64,000 nucleotides of DNA, taken from Otatea glauca. Taxonomy: Eukaryota; Streptophyta; Magnoliopsida; Poales; Poaceae. Position numbers and translations under genes: made by a program. The stretch is taken from contig CM070723.1 in assembly GCA_036346275.1 (NCBI GenBank), positions 50,546,743 through 50,610,742 of the forward strand. Direction: 5' to 3'. This document shows, in pieces, positions 11,771-24,200 of this stretch. Within the stretch, counting starts at the first letter, position 1. Each line of letters begins with the position of its first letter. The notes below the pieces were generated by a model. It was not told the DNA's origin, did not search any database, and saw only the letters and a list, made by a program, of their open reading frames with translations.

Positions 11771-14327
11771 TTAGAGTTGCAAGCCAGAGCTGTGAAGTCT
11801 TGCGCCTAAAGCCGATAGAGCTCCTGCTTTCTTTGCTATTGTCTCTTGCACCCGATCCAGGATCATCTCGTCTTCTTTCGCATTTCCGGGCACAGGGGCA
11901 ACCTTAGCTGTTTGTTTCTTAACGCTAGCTACGGCCAAGGCGATTTCAAGTTTCTGTTCCTTGATAGCCGATGTGGACTTCTCGAGGAGCTGTTGGCCAT
12001 CAGAGATTTGCTTTCTTAACTTGGCCAACTCCTCCTCAAGGAGTTTCTTCGTCGACTCAAATTTTTCGACTGCTTCTCTGTTAACCTTGAGCGACTGGGC
12101 TTCAGCGTCAAACTTGTGCTTCTTCGCCTTAGCATCGACCACCAGTTTGTCCAGCAATTTTTGGTCAGCTTCTTGCGCCTCCTTCTGAGCAATTCTGGCC
12201 TTGGCGGTGTTGACTTCTGCCTTTTTACCATCTAGGTGGCAGACATCCAAGAGAGCAATCATTTCCTCTGGGGGCAAATCGGCTTCGACGACAGCCATTA
12301 CATCACGGATCGGCTGGTTGTTGCTCATGATTTCTGCCTGCGGCCTCATTACTAAGTCAAAGAGCTTGTCAAGCTTTTCTTGCGTCCCAAGAGCCGATGT
12401 CACTGCAGCCAATGCTTCTTTCGATACTTCAAGAATTTTTTCTTATTTCCGCATCATAGTCATCTGTAGCTATTATCTTAGGATCTTCCAGGTCGGCCAG
12501 GCAAAACCCCAACAAGTTGGTTGGGTCAGAAGACTCTAGGATTGCAGCAGATGCCAGAGTTGGTGGCGTTGGCTGGGATGATGGTGGAGGAGGCTCAAGA
12601 GAGGCGGTGGGCAAATCCGCCAAGACGTTAGCAATCTGCATCAATGCAGTCGGCTGAAAAGGGATAAAATAATGTAAGCCGACATACTATTACACTTGAG
12701 TGCAGTTAATGAAAGGAAACCTACCCCTCTCGTGCCCGACGCGTGTGGTGAGCTTTCACCACTCTGTTTTCGAGGCTTTGAGCCTCTTTTGGCAGCAGCC
12801 TTGGTATACTTGGCGCATTTTTTTTCTCTGAAATTGATCGGTTATCAGCATTAGTCAATAAGAATTTATCGTTTTGAGATAATAAAAGAGTAGCCGACCA
12901 AAGGACTTACTGGGCTGCTATTGTTTCTCTAACTCTGACAGCGAGGGGCTTTGAATGCCCAATGAGCCAGAAGTATAGCCCGTTAGACCAGTCGATTGAT
13001 GCTGCCTCTTGGTCTGATAGCTGCTACTCGTCGGGCCCGAAGTTGGCTTCTTCCCGACCGCCTTAGTCTAAAAGGGAAAATTTAACCAATTAGTGAAAAG
13101 ATACTTGAAAGAATTACAAGTATAAATAATGGAGAACTTATTCAAGCCGATACCTCGCCGATAATGTTTACTAAACTTGTGTTAGTATACCCGGAGGAGC
13201 AGACTTGTCGCTCGAATCGCTGTCAGATGCTACCGTCGGCTCAGGTAGATTTGGGAGAAATGCATTAATAACAGCCGGCTGTGTTCTCTCCAAGAATAGT
13301 GCTTCTGCGATTGATAGCCACCAAGAAGAAAAGTGGCTTGCCCGACGGGTGTTCAGGAAGAAATGTGGCAAGTCATTAATTTGAAGCTCGTCGGCTATCT
13401 CCAGTACTATGTTAGCCACGGCTGTGTTGCGAACGCGAGCTCTTGGCTGAAGTTGATCAAGCAGAGGGAGACTTGGGATCACTTGCCCGAAGCCTAGCTG
13501 CCTAGCATAGATGGAGGGGTGATAAAATTCGTAGGACGGCTGAAACGTCCGATTTCACGTATTAAGGCCGACATGAAGAATACTCAGAGAGATGAAAATC
13601 TTGTAAGAATTCAAGGTCTCCTGAGGCATCAAAGAACTATCAGCTTCTAGATGCAAGAATGATGGCCATGGAAAATCGACCACTCCACTATAATTGAAGA
13701 AGTCATGTTGCTTGAAGTCTTCATTGTCAAGTTGAAGGAAGAATGCTAGGTACTTTCTTGAGCCGATGGGCGTAATCCTTGTCTCATTCCCAGAGCACAT
13801 CATGAATCTTTCGCCATATGATCGGCTAGCTCTGAATTGAGGAATCTCGCCCTCTGGAAGCCCGAGGGAAGCACCACAGAACAGATACCGATCTAGCCAG
13901 AGGTTGAGAAAAGCTACATGTTCTTCGTCCGATATTGGCCCATGCATTTTGTTGTTATTACTGATATACCTGGCCCACCCTTTACCTTTGGATCCGATAA
14001 GCTTGTACTTGGGCTTGGCATTATAAACCGATACCTGCTCTCATCCGGCCTTAGGCAACATAATTGAACCATGTCCAGGAGAGTTGGGCCGACGAGACCG
14101 GTGCGGAACATAAAAGCGTTAAATGTATCCGACCAGAAATAGCAAGCCGTAGCCACTAAGGGCTCATTGGCCTCTGGATCGGCTAACCAAAGAGGGAGGC
14201 ACTCGGCTATCCCCATTCTCTCCCATATCTCTCTCTTCTGTGCCGCTACCCGATTGTACCAGCTCTTCCAACCTTTGAGTGCTGTCGGCCAAGCTCTAAA
14301 ACTCTTTACTCCTTTTTCTGATTCCAT
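11771..14327 (-). pseudogene. Antisense plant-mobile-domain and coiled-coil gene of the Tat element
   Basis: Read on the - strand, frames at 14327-13914 and 13947-13555 encode a protein with W-rich motifs (KGWKSWYNRV, ACYFWSDTFNAF, FLNLWLDRYLFCG) that I recognise as the aminotransferase-like plant mobile domain. Further frames follow at 13482-13171 and 12644-12429 (Pro-rich), then 12412-11771, a long heptad-like coiled coil rich in K, E, A and L. Putative splice donors near 13160 and 12912 suggest an originally multi-exon gene. The first two frames overlap and are not joined by an obvious phase-compatible intron, so the copy is probably broken. Antisense genes occur in some Tat elements; their function is unknown. 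Confidence 0.6.
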
Positions 14328-14619
14328 CTCGGAATGTGAAATCGACTCTTTCCTGCAAGACTACTTTCCCTACGGTCTTCTGAGAATGTGTTTATGCCGT
14401 GAGAATTCTGCTGGAATTTTACACGAAATTGATAAAAGGACAAGTTTTCGTAGCCACAGATTTAGTCAGGCCAGGATCCGACGGCCCAAGGGAAAGAAAA
14501 AAACATTGTAAGCCGACAGACACGTAGAGCAACCAGCAAACTCCCAAGAAATAAATTCCCAAATCGCTCGCAGCTCGCTCGCGGCAGCTTCGATCCGATC
14601 CGATCGGCACCGTCTCGCC
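14328..14619 (+). promoter_or_regulatory. Short divergent interval upstream of OEP61
   Basis: Only 292 bp separate the first ATG of the antisense mobile-domain frame (14327, - strand) from the OEP61 ATG (14620, + strand). The retrotransposon-like base pattern with frequent gccga motifs continues to about 14515. The OEP61 5' UTR and core promoter must lie here or further left in retrotransposon DNA. I see no clear TATA box. The last 60 bp (cgatccgatccgatcgg, ctcgctcgcggc) resemble a typical GC-rich grass 5' UTR. Confidence 0.35.
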
Positions 14620-17600
14620 ATGATGGATCCGGAGATGCTGCGGCTGGCGCAGGAGCAGATGCGCCGCATGTCCCCCGACGACCTCGCCAGGATGCAGCAG
14701 CAGGTCCGATCCGTCCCATCGATTCCGCCGTCTACGCTTGTCCCGCGTTGATCTGATTCGATTCACCGAGGCAGCCGATCTGCCCAATTCCGGTGTAGCC
14801 AGCCGTAGATCGAGAGGAAGTCCCGCTCAATTCGGTTGTTTTTTTTTGGATGTGTCGGGAACTCGCGTGGATGGTCGTTGCTCTGATCTAGATTTCATGT
14901 GAGTTGGATTGGTATTAGTATTACTCCTTGAATCAATTGGAGAGTGTGGCAGTTGATTCCAGGTTTCCTGGATTGATTGGTGACGCCAATCGGCCAATGG
15001 AATGTTTGTTGTTTGTTCCTGTTGTTATAAACAACTGCATGCTTGTGTGTAAAATATGCGTGTGCAATAGGAGCGCAGTTGCTACTTGGTCTTTTGCTCA
15101 CTAGTTTATGCCCTTAAACTATGTTCAATAGGACCCATGTTGTTGGATAAATACGTTACGCTGATTCTGTTGGTGGATTATCTGCATTCCCTTTCATGCG
15201 TTTAGGCCAAGTCACCATTGTTCGATACGGATGTCGAGAGCTTAGAATGGTGTCGGAATGGTGCTTGCGACGTACTTCATACGGCGCCTGCTTTTGTTTC
15301 TTTTTTGTGGTTTGTGGCATTTGCTTTTCGTTGCTTAATGTTGTTGGTTATCCTCTGAGGAAGCATGTGTGACATGATTGACAATGCCCTTGTTGCAATT
15401 TGGATGATTGCAGCTGATGTCCAACCCTGACCTGGTAAGGTTAGCGTCCGAGGGTATGAAGAATATGAGAACCGAGGACTTCAAAAGAGCTGCTCAGCAG
15501 CTGAATCAAACAAGACCAGATGAAATGCTTGAGATGACCGAGAAAATTGCCAATGCTAAGCCTGAAGAATTTGCTGCTATGAAGGCCCAAGCAGATGCTC
15601 AAATCTCGTATGCGATCTCTGGTGCCAAGATGTTAAAGCAGCAGGTTTGTACAGAAGCCCAGCATTGTTGGAATTTGTATAGATTATAGAATATGCTAAT
15701 AGTTCTGTCTGCACATTGGAACAATTGCATAAGACTGCAGAAAATGTTGAATAAACTGAAAAGAAGACAAGCATTGCATCTATGCTGTAAGGGTCACACT
15801 AGCACAATTTTGGATCACTCTTAATGAATTAATGAAAACTGGAAAGTGCATTATGCCGCCACCCTAATGTGGCTATTATTTAAACTTCTGTTTTTCATTT
15901 TACTAAGAACTTCATGGAAAGAGTGCTCAGATGGTCTACTAGTGCTTTGTTTTGTTGATTTGGATACATGTTTGTACATGTTACCAGTTTGCATTGTAGC
16001 ATCCTTTGTTCTTATTTTGTGTCATTTCAGGGTAATGATCTTCATAGCTGTGGACAGTATACTGATGCTGCTGCCAAGTACAAGCTTGTGCGTTTTGAAC
16101 TGCACACCTTCTTTAAAAAAATTTGTTAACATGCTTTTTGAAGACTTGCCAGTTAAATCAATATGTTTTTTTTTTGTGACCAGGCCAAGGATAATTTAAA
16201 GAACGTACCATCGGCAGCTGGGCAAACTCTGCAGTTGCAGTGCACACTTAATTTAATGTCTTGTTACCTGAAAACAGGGAAGTTTGAGGAATGCATACAT
16301 GAAGGTTCAGAGGTATGTTTGAGGTTTTGTGGTATTTTGACTAATTTTCCATCTGAACTCATCCTATGAAGTGAGATCATTTTATTTTTGAACAAAAGAT
16401 GCAGTTTGTTATTCTTTTGTTAACTTTTTATTTCTGTCATGAGCCTACTGTTTTAGTGCTACAATGCAGTACATTTTTCTTTTATGTTGGTTTGTCTATC
16501 ATTTGACGTTCTACAGAAATGATATGAGTATACTGCCTTAGCAAGCTTGTGAGATAAAGAGCATCTTAGGTCAAGAGGATTCCAAAATCTCTAGAAAGGA
16601 TTTTTTGCCGACTTGCTAACTATAGGCACATTAGCAGTTTTTATACCCTTTTTGAACCAGCAACATGTGTGGTTACACATCATAGTGGTATCATCATCTT
16701 AAATGCAATCTATTTCCCTTGTTTCTGTCTGCCACCTTCGGCTATTTTTGAGCTGTTGAAATGGAAGTCAGTAACTCTCTTTGAGTTCAGTTTTACTGAA
16801 GCTATGTTATTTGCTGATCTACCCAAAGAATTGCAGCTCTTCCTTTACCTGCCATGCTGATCCAGCTATTAAATGTACTTCAGGTTATAACGTACGATTC
16901 GAGCAATGTCAAAGCATACTACCGAAGGGGTCAAGCATACAAAGAACTAGGAAACCTGGAGGTAAGCTTTGCTTGACCTCTTTTTGGGCATATATCTCTT
17001 GGCTTACTGCAATTGTCTTTTCTGCTTTCCCCCAACTATACTTGACTGGAATCATGCTGAAAATGCATTTAGGCTGCTGTTGCTGACTTGAGTAATGCCC
17101 ATGAAATTTCTCCAGAGGATGAAACTATTGCTGAGGTTCTAAGGTATGGTTTTCCTTTTTCCAGCACAAATATATACATCTTGCTGATCTTATTCCAAAT
17201 GTAAATAGTTGCCACTGCTGTCCGACTGATCGATTACATTCATGGTACAGAGAGACGGAAGAAAAACTGGCAATGGAAGGGGGAGGAGCGAACCTGCCAA
17301 AAGGTAGCTTTATTGATATTTCTTTTTCCAAGAAGCGATCCATACTTATCTTTTTCATTGATCCTGCAATTTTTGTACACCAAATCCATGTCTTACTATT
17401 CCAACACTTCAACTTATTAGTGCCTTTGGATGGAATCTTGTGGTTAAAGGACTCTTTTTTAAGAGTGGTTTTTTTTGTTTGCATATATTTGTCTTTCTGA
17501 TGGATCTTGGGCAAAACGCCAAAACCAGCTTTATGGGAAAAAAGATAAGAGGAAAATAAATAAGGGTAGGATACTATAATAGGAGTATAGGACTTAGGTT

Positions 17601-20052
17601 GTATCGTGAAACATGTATTTCTGCATTAGTTGAATGCTACTTGGATAGTGTTTGATATTACTTCAGTTTGGCTCATGGAACTCTTGGTGGTGTTGCTTTG
17701 TTTGGAAGGTGTTGTTATCGAAGAAGTTGTAGAAGACGATACTTCAGAGCCATCAAGCAGTCAAAGACGTTCGTCTCCTGGGTATACTGTTTCACAACCA
17801 CCTGAAGGAGCAGCAAACTCTGGACAATCGGAGTCTTCAAAAAGCTTAAGAGATGATCCTTCTACCATCAGGTAACATACCCCTTCGTTTCTAGTCTGTA
17901 TCTTTCATCTTTTTTGACTGCATGTCTCCATATTCAGAGTTACAGCACTTCAACAGATTCACGTGACTACGTGAGTAAGTTGTTGCTACTTCAAATACCC
18001 TAACCTTTGTTTGCAAAAAAAAAAAAAATCCTCAGCTTTTGTTGTTTCACTGACCAATCATTATTCTGGATGTATCAACATACTCTGTTTTAACATAATG
18101 TATCAAATCAGAGAGCTTTGTATGCAAATCAAGAATTCTCTGTTCTTGGATTGTGCCGATTGCCGAGTGTTCATTATTGCAATTCGATCAAATCAGATTG
18201 GTTTGCGAGTTTTTTGTGTGTGGTATCGTGAAAGATTGGGCTGTTCACGCATCAGCTAGCGTTCCTACTAGTTGATCCGTATCATCTATCTTGTATTGTT
18301 GCTGTGTAAGTTTGTTTATGGGCCCATAACAATAGATGCTTGTTCTTTGCTGCAAAATGGCTATTCATTCCCATCTCATTCTCATGTTATGTTATGTTTT
18401 CTGCTTTCTTTTGGTGTTTCTCTCCATGCAATCTCTCCCACATTCTTATGCATGATACAAATATTAACAGTTGACTGGCCATAGAAAAATCATTATATCT
18501 GGTTCTGCATGTATGCTATCTGGACCTATCATGTTGTATGCACCTTTCACAATAATTTTATATCTGATTGTAAAAGCTTGTAAAATGTCTTAAGAATAAT
18601 TGCTTTGATCTTGTGTTTGTTCTATTTGTTTACACTGGTAAATTTCCTTTTAAGATATTTATAGTGAACTCTTTTCATTATGCTTTTATAAAATGATGCA
18701 TAAGGAGGTTCTTATTGCCCTTTTCAATAATATATATCAGGTCATTCCAAAATTATGTCTCAAACAGTGATCCTGATGGTTTATCAAAGCTGGGAATGCA
18801 AGGAATGTCACCTGAACTAGTCAAAACTGCCACCGATATGATTGGCACAATGAAACCAGAAGAACTTCAGAAAATGTTCCAAGTCGCTTCTTCATTGAAT
18901 GGAACTAGCTCAGTTGCTCCAAATTTTGGACCTAATATGCCAGAAATGTCTCCTGATATGGTTAATATGGCCTCTGATATGATTGGTAAGATGTCTCCTG
19001 ATGAACTACAAAATATGCTGAATTTTGCTTCAAAAATGGGTGGACCTAGTAGTGCCCCCCTGAGATCAGAGAATAAGTTCGAGCCGTCATCAAGAGCCAC
19101 AAGCAGTAGACCCATGAGATCAGAAAACAACTTTCAACCTTCATCGTCTCAAAATATTGTGGAGAACCCTGACAAAATATTAAGCAACCAAAGGATGGAC
19201 CAGTCATCATCCAGTGCTCCGCCTTCTACAGCTGATATGCATGAAACCATGAGAAATTCTATGCAAGACCCTGCAATGCGGCAGGTAAATCTTTATCCAA
19301 AGGAAGTTCGTTAAGTTATTGCCTATCATTATGCCAGGAAAAATGATAACTTTGGTTTTTTAATATCTCTTCTACTTTTCTTAATTAACAGATGTTTGCA
19401 TCAATGATGAAGAACATGAGTCCTGAGATGATGGCAAACATGAGTGAGCAGTTTGGAATGAAGCTATCGAAGGAGGATGCTGCAAAGGCTCAACAAGCCA
19501 TGTCTTCATTATCTCCAGAGGACTTGGATAGAATGGTGAGAAAAAACTAATTTAACAACCTCCTGCGTCCTTGATTTCCCCATCCCTCTTCTGAGCCACA
19601 CATTCATCCCTCCCTCCCAGTGCACCATGTGCGACCCATACAGTTGTATGCATATGTTGTGATGCATGCATTTGAAACTCACATTGACGAGCCGTAGCCT
19701 ACTCTGTCTTTAATGGGTTGATTACAAGGATAATTTTATGGCTATGCTTTCTGATTAGCTGTTGGAATTCTCTTAATAATGATACCTCTTTCTTTAGCTT
19801 CAACCCAAGCCAGGTCATAATATACATTACTTGACTCAATGCCAAGCTAGAATTTTACTAATACGGGTTCAATCATTAATTTATGTATGCCTGTTTTGCT
19901 TTCAGATGAGATGGATGGACCGAGCACAGCAAGGGGTAGAAGCTGCGAGGAAGACGAAGAACTGGCTCTTAGGCAGGAAAGGCCTGATCCTTGCTATTGT
20001 CATGCTGATCCTGGCCTTTATCCTTCACCAGCTCGGGTTTATCGGTGGGTGA
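14620..20052 (+). CDS. OEP61: Outer envelope protein 61 (TPR7), chaperone receptor
   Basis: Eleven exons give a 566-residue protein (Arabidopsis OEP61 is about the same size): 14620-14703, 15414-15644, 16031-16087, 16184-16312, 16884-16961, 17073-17143, 17251-17303, 17709-17871, 18741-19284, 19392-19535 and 19906-20052. All introns are GT-AG and all phases join. Residues about 104-210 form three TPR units carrying the dicarboxylate-clamp type residues (GNDLH, LNLMSCY, KAYYRRG) that bind the C termini of Hsp70/Hsp90. Two internal MSPD-type repeats follow (about 295-370). The last 23 residues are a hydrophobic tail anchor. In Arabidopsis the family docks chaperone-bound precursors at the chloroplast outer envelope and/or the ER. 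The first of two tandem ATGs was chosen. The upstream region is retrotransposon remnant. Confidence 0.93.
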
Positions 20053-20493
20053 TGGCCTGATTTATCTCTAATTCCTGATTGCACGGCAGAGATCGGGTAC
20101 AAATATCATGCAAATAATCGTTCGATAACGATACGGAGCTTCCACTTGCCAATGACTATGTGGAAGAACCGTGGGAAGGGGTTCAGAAGTCGCCGAATCT
20201 GCACCTTTCTTGTACCATTGTTATTTCGTTTCCCCCCTTTGAGGGGAGTTGTATCTCTGTTTATAACATTCATCGCGGAGTAGAAAGAACTGACTTCAGT
20301 TGAGCCAATATTTTATCTGGATAACTGGATACCAATGTGCTCTATTTCGTTAAGATGATTTGCAGTTTTTTTTGCGTTAAGATACCAATTGTGTCGTATA
20401 TGGTACCGTTGGTGCAACGGTAACGGTTGGCTACTCGAATGAAGGGCAAAACAAAAACAAAAACATCTGCATGAACGTCAGTCAAAAAGGAAA
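20053..20493 (+). other. OEP61 3' UTR and spacer
   Basis: Noncoding. The first 250-300 bp are probably the 3' UTR of OEP61. No canonical AATAAA is obvious. The spacer ends at the tRNA gene. Confidence 0.4.
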
Positions 20494-20564
20494 GGGCCCA
20501 ACCGGGTTCGAACCGGTGACCTATTGATCTGCAGTCAATTGCTCTACCACTGAGCTATGGACCC
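20494..20564 (-). tRNA. trnC-GCA: tRNA-Cys (GCA), copy 1
   Basis: A 71-nt cloverleaf on the - strand. The acceptor stem pairs GGGTCCA with TGGGCCC. The D arm contains TAGCTCAGTGGTAGAGCA (A box). The anticodon loop is CTGCAGA with anticodon GCA. The T arm contains GGTTCGAACC (B box). There is no intron. A run of five T follows its 3' end on the - strand, a Pol III terminator. It is identical to the copy at 26602-26672. Confidence 0.95.
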
Positions 20565-20988
20565 GTTGTTGCATGAACTGTTCGTTTAGAACTTTTGTTA
20601 ACATGATACCAAATGTCAAACTCGCTGGTTCTTTCGAAAGCGCACTAAAAGGGAGAGTGCGGGTATGCACCGCCACCTCAAAAAAATTTGAAAAATGCCA
20701 GAAGATCATCTTTTCAATTAGCCAAATTTGTTGATTGGTTTTGTTCCGATTTTAGTGGCTTGGAGTTTCATTTTGAATTATATACGTTGAATTTACGATG
20801 TTCCGGAACTAGACTGTAGTTGTACGTAAAACATGCATCGCGGTTGAAAATTTTCTAGTCTCCGCTACCGAAGGGCAGGCACGCTGATGGCGATATATAT
20901 ATAGGTCTCGCGCATGGCAACATCGCCGTACGTTAGCCGATCAGTTGTAGTTTTTTTGCCGTACGTTCCGCGTGAGCACGAAGGTGTG
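20565..20988. other. Intergenic DNA between tRNA-Cys copy 1 and the Copia insertion
   Basis: No gene seen. A 62-codon frame on the - strand overlaps the tRNA and is not credible. Short tatata runs lie near 20894. Confidence 0.4.
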
Positions 20989-20993
20989 GACGG
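20989..20993. repeat. Target site duplication GACGG, left copy
   Basis: GACGG at 20989-20993 is repeated exactly at 25745-25749 and brackets the Copia element. Confidence 0.9.
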
Positions 20994-21212
20994 TGTAAAA
21001 ATAGCTAAAAGCGCTCTCACTACAATGGAGGCCGCTGGTCATCTTTATATACCCGTGGAAAGATTACAATCATAGATGATTACAACACGTAACTAGAGTC
21101 CAACTCTATCTATAGCTAATTCTATCTTTGGAACTCATCCGGGCTCCTTGATCGTAACGTACATGGCTCCTGTCCTGCACGTATACAACTCAATCTTTAT
21201 CTTCTTCTAACA
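20994..21212 (-). repeat. 3' LTR of the Copia element
   Basis: 219 bp, starting tgtaaaaatagc and ending cttcttctaaca. It matches 25526-25744 at 217 of 219 positions by eye. Confidence 0.93.
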
Positions 21213-21226
21213 TCCCCCCTCAATCA
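21213..21226 (-). other. Polypurine tract of the Copia element
   Basis: On the - strand the sequence before the 3' LTR reads attgaggggggA, the expected primer site for plus-strand synthesis. Confidence 0.7.
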
Positions 21227-24200
21227 TAACTTGACTAAGTTGAGATTGCGTCGAAAATCTTCATGCAGCTGCGTTGACAGGGCCTTCGTGAAACCATCTG
21301 CAACTTGATCCTTGGATGAAATCGGTCTGACATCAAGTAATTTGTTCGCAACTCTTTCCCTGACAAAATGATAATCAATCTCCACATGTTTAACTCTTCC
21401 ATGAAGCACTGGATTCGCAGCCAGATATGTTGCGCCCAAATTGTCGCACCATAAGCATGGTACTCCACTTTCCTGTATACGAAGCTCTCGTAGTAAAGAT
21501 TGCAACCAGACCACTTCAGCTGTTGCATTGGCTATTGCCTTGTATTCGGCTTCTGTTGAGGACCTAGATACTGTCGGTTGTTTCTTAGCACTCCATGATA
21601 TCAGATTTGGACCAAGAAATATTGCAAATCCGCTGTGGACTCGCGATCGTCAACATTTCTCGCCTAATCTGCGTCGCAGAACGCTACTGAGTTTAGTTGA
21701 CACAGATCTTCAAATCGCAGCCCCAACCCAATGGTCTTCGAATATATCGAGAATACGCTTCATCACGACCAATGTTCGCTTGTTCGAGCATGAAGAAACT
21801 GACAAACTTTGTTGACTGCATAAGCTAAATCAGGTCGCGTGATAGTCAAATATTGCAATGCTCCAACTACACTTCGGTAGTTTGTGCTATCTTTTGGTAC
21901 AAGGAATTCACCACTATAAGCTGAGAGTTTCTCGATGCTTGACAACGGAGTGGACATGGGTCGGCAGTTGCTCATGTTGACACGCTTCAAGATATCCCGT
22001 GCATACTTTTCTTGAGACATAATTAAACCATCTGCCGTCCTCATCACCTCAATTCCAAGAAAGTAATGAAGATCCCCAAGGTCCTTTAAAGCAAAACTTT
22101 TCTTCAAATCCTTGAGTAAGGCGACCACCGCTTCTTCTGACGAGCTGGCTACTATGATGTCATCCACATATATTAGCATATACATAGTTATCCCAGCTCG
22201 ATGATATATAAACAATGACGTATCTGATTTTGACGCATTGAATCCCAGTTGTTGCAACCTTGTGCTCAATTTTGAGTACCACGCCGAGGAGCTTGTTTTA
22301 ACTGTAGATTGCCTTGTCCACTTTGCATATATGAGAGGGTAGCGTTTGTCTTCATACCTAGGGGGTTGTCTCATGTATACATCCTCTTCCAGAACGCCGT
22401 GAAGAAACGCATTCTGCACGTCTAGCTGTCTCAAGGTCCATCCTTTTGCTACTGCAATTGCTAACACAAGTCGTACCGTAGCAACTTTTACTACAGGACT
22501 AAAAGTGTCTTCGTAATCAATTCCATACCTCTGCTTGTAACCTTTGCTACCGTGACGAGCCTTGTGTCGATCTATTGATCCATCCGCTTTCTTTACCTTG
22601 TACACCCATCTGCAATCAATTACATTATTGCCTTCATTAGGTGGAACTAGATGCCACGTGTGATTGGCCTCGAGAGCTTGAAACTCGAGGTTCATGGCTC
22701 TTCTCCACTTCTCATCTTCAAGAGCTTCCTGTAGATCCTGCGGCTCACCGGTGGACGTGAACAATGTATATCGAATTGTTCCATCCGTATAAACTTTGGG
22801 CTTAGAAATCCCTGCCCGACTCCTTGTCTGCACACGCGAAACAATCTGATTTTTAGCTTCGCTGCCTCTCGCGCGCGCTATTGCATCAATCGGCGTGGGC
22901 TTCAGGCCCTCGCGCTTGAGACGCGCGTCTACGCGATGTCTCTGCATAATATGGTCCACGGGATCTGCACCTGAGGCTGCTGCGGTCGGACACGGAGCGC
23001 CAGTCGATCTCGCGGCGTGCACCCACTTTGGCACACCGAACATCATAGGCTCCAATATTCGCCGCTTTTCTGTTCTTCTTCTCCGTATTTTCCTCAGATC
23101 ACTCACACTTTCAATAGGGTCAGTAGTATTAGTCAATTGACAAACACTTGATTTATCCCCTAATTGACATGAACTAGGATGAAGGTTTGGTGGTAGAAGA
23201 AGAATTTCTTTTCGGAGCCTAGCACCCGCATTTTCATGGAGATGAGCAAAAGGAAAAATTTGTTCGTCGAACACAACATCCCGTGAGATATACACCCTTC
23301 CTGTCTTGGGCTCAAGACACTTAAATCCCTTGTGCATGGAGCTATACCCTAGAAACACACATTGTATAGAGCGATAGGCAAGCTTCCGATTGTTGAAGGG
23401 TCTCAAATTCGGCCAACAGGCACAGTCGAAAATTCTAAGATGGGAGTAGCTGGGTTTTTGTTTGAGGAGTAATTCGGCAGGGGTCTTCAACTGGATAACT
23501 CGAGAGGGAAGAATGTTAATGAGATGAACGGCAGTTATGAACGCCTCATCCCAAAACTTCAGGGGCATGGAAGAATTTGCTAGAAGGGCTAGACCAACCT
23601 CAACTATATGATGATGCTTCCTCTCTGTGGCACCGTTTTGTTGATGAGCATGAGGACAAGAGACGTGATGCATGATTCCAATTTTCTTAAAGAAAGAGTT
23701 CAACCTCTCATACTCACCACCCCAATCTGTTTGCATCGTGAGGATCTTCTGGCCGAATTGTCTCTCTACCAAATTTTGAAAGTCCTTAAAAACTTCAAAA
23801 ACTGCAGATTTATTCTTGAGCAAATATATCCAAGTATACTTACTGTAGTCATCAATAAAACTCACATAATACTTATTTTTATTGATAGACTCGGGAGCTG
23901 GTCCCCAAACATCAGAGTACACCAACTCAAGAGGTTTAGATGACACACTGTTTGACCTTTGATAAGGCAACTGGTGACTCTTTGCCTTTCGACACGAATC
24001 ACACACAACTCCACTACTATACTTCTCTAAATAAGGAAGGGCATTAGTTTTAAGAACATGCTCAACAATGGGAAACGATGGATGGCCTAAACGATCGTGC
24101 AAGACTCAATGGATGCTTTAATGGAAGCAAAGGCATGCTTGCGGTTGACAAGAGACTTGATGGGATATAGACCTCCTTCACATTTTCCTTCAAGTAGCGT

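Larger units (their letters stand above)
5419..14450 (+). mobile_element. Degenerate Ty3/Gypsy element, Tat lineage, truncated at both ends
   Basis: Gag-pol remnants run on the + strand from 5419 to about 11.59 kb, followed by an antisense gene at 11771-14327. The domain order protease, RT, RNase H, a second (archaeal-type) RNase H, integrase is diagnostic of the Tat lineage (Tat/Ogre/Retand, RIRE2-like). Antisense genes near the 3' end are known in some Tat elements such as Grande. The 5' part is cut off by the insertion that ends at 5418. No 3' LTR is visible before the OEP61 gene, so the right end is truncated; the 14450 limit is approximate. A solo LTR splits it at 5812-7588. Confidence 0.75.

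Noticed and set aside
11961..12188. + strand Ser-rich frame
   Set aside because: Reverse complement of the antisense coiled-coil frame at 11771-12412.
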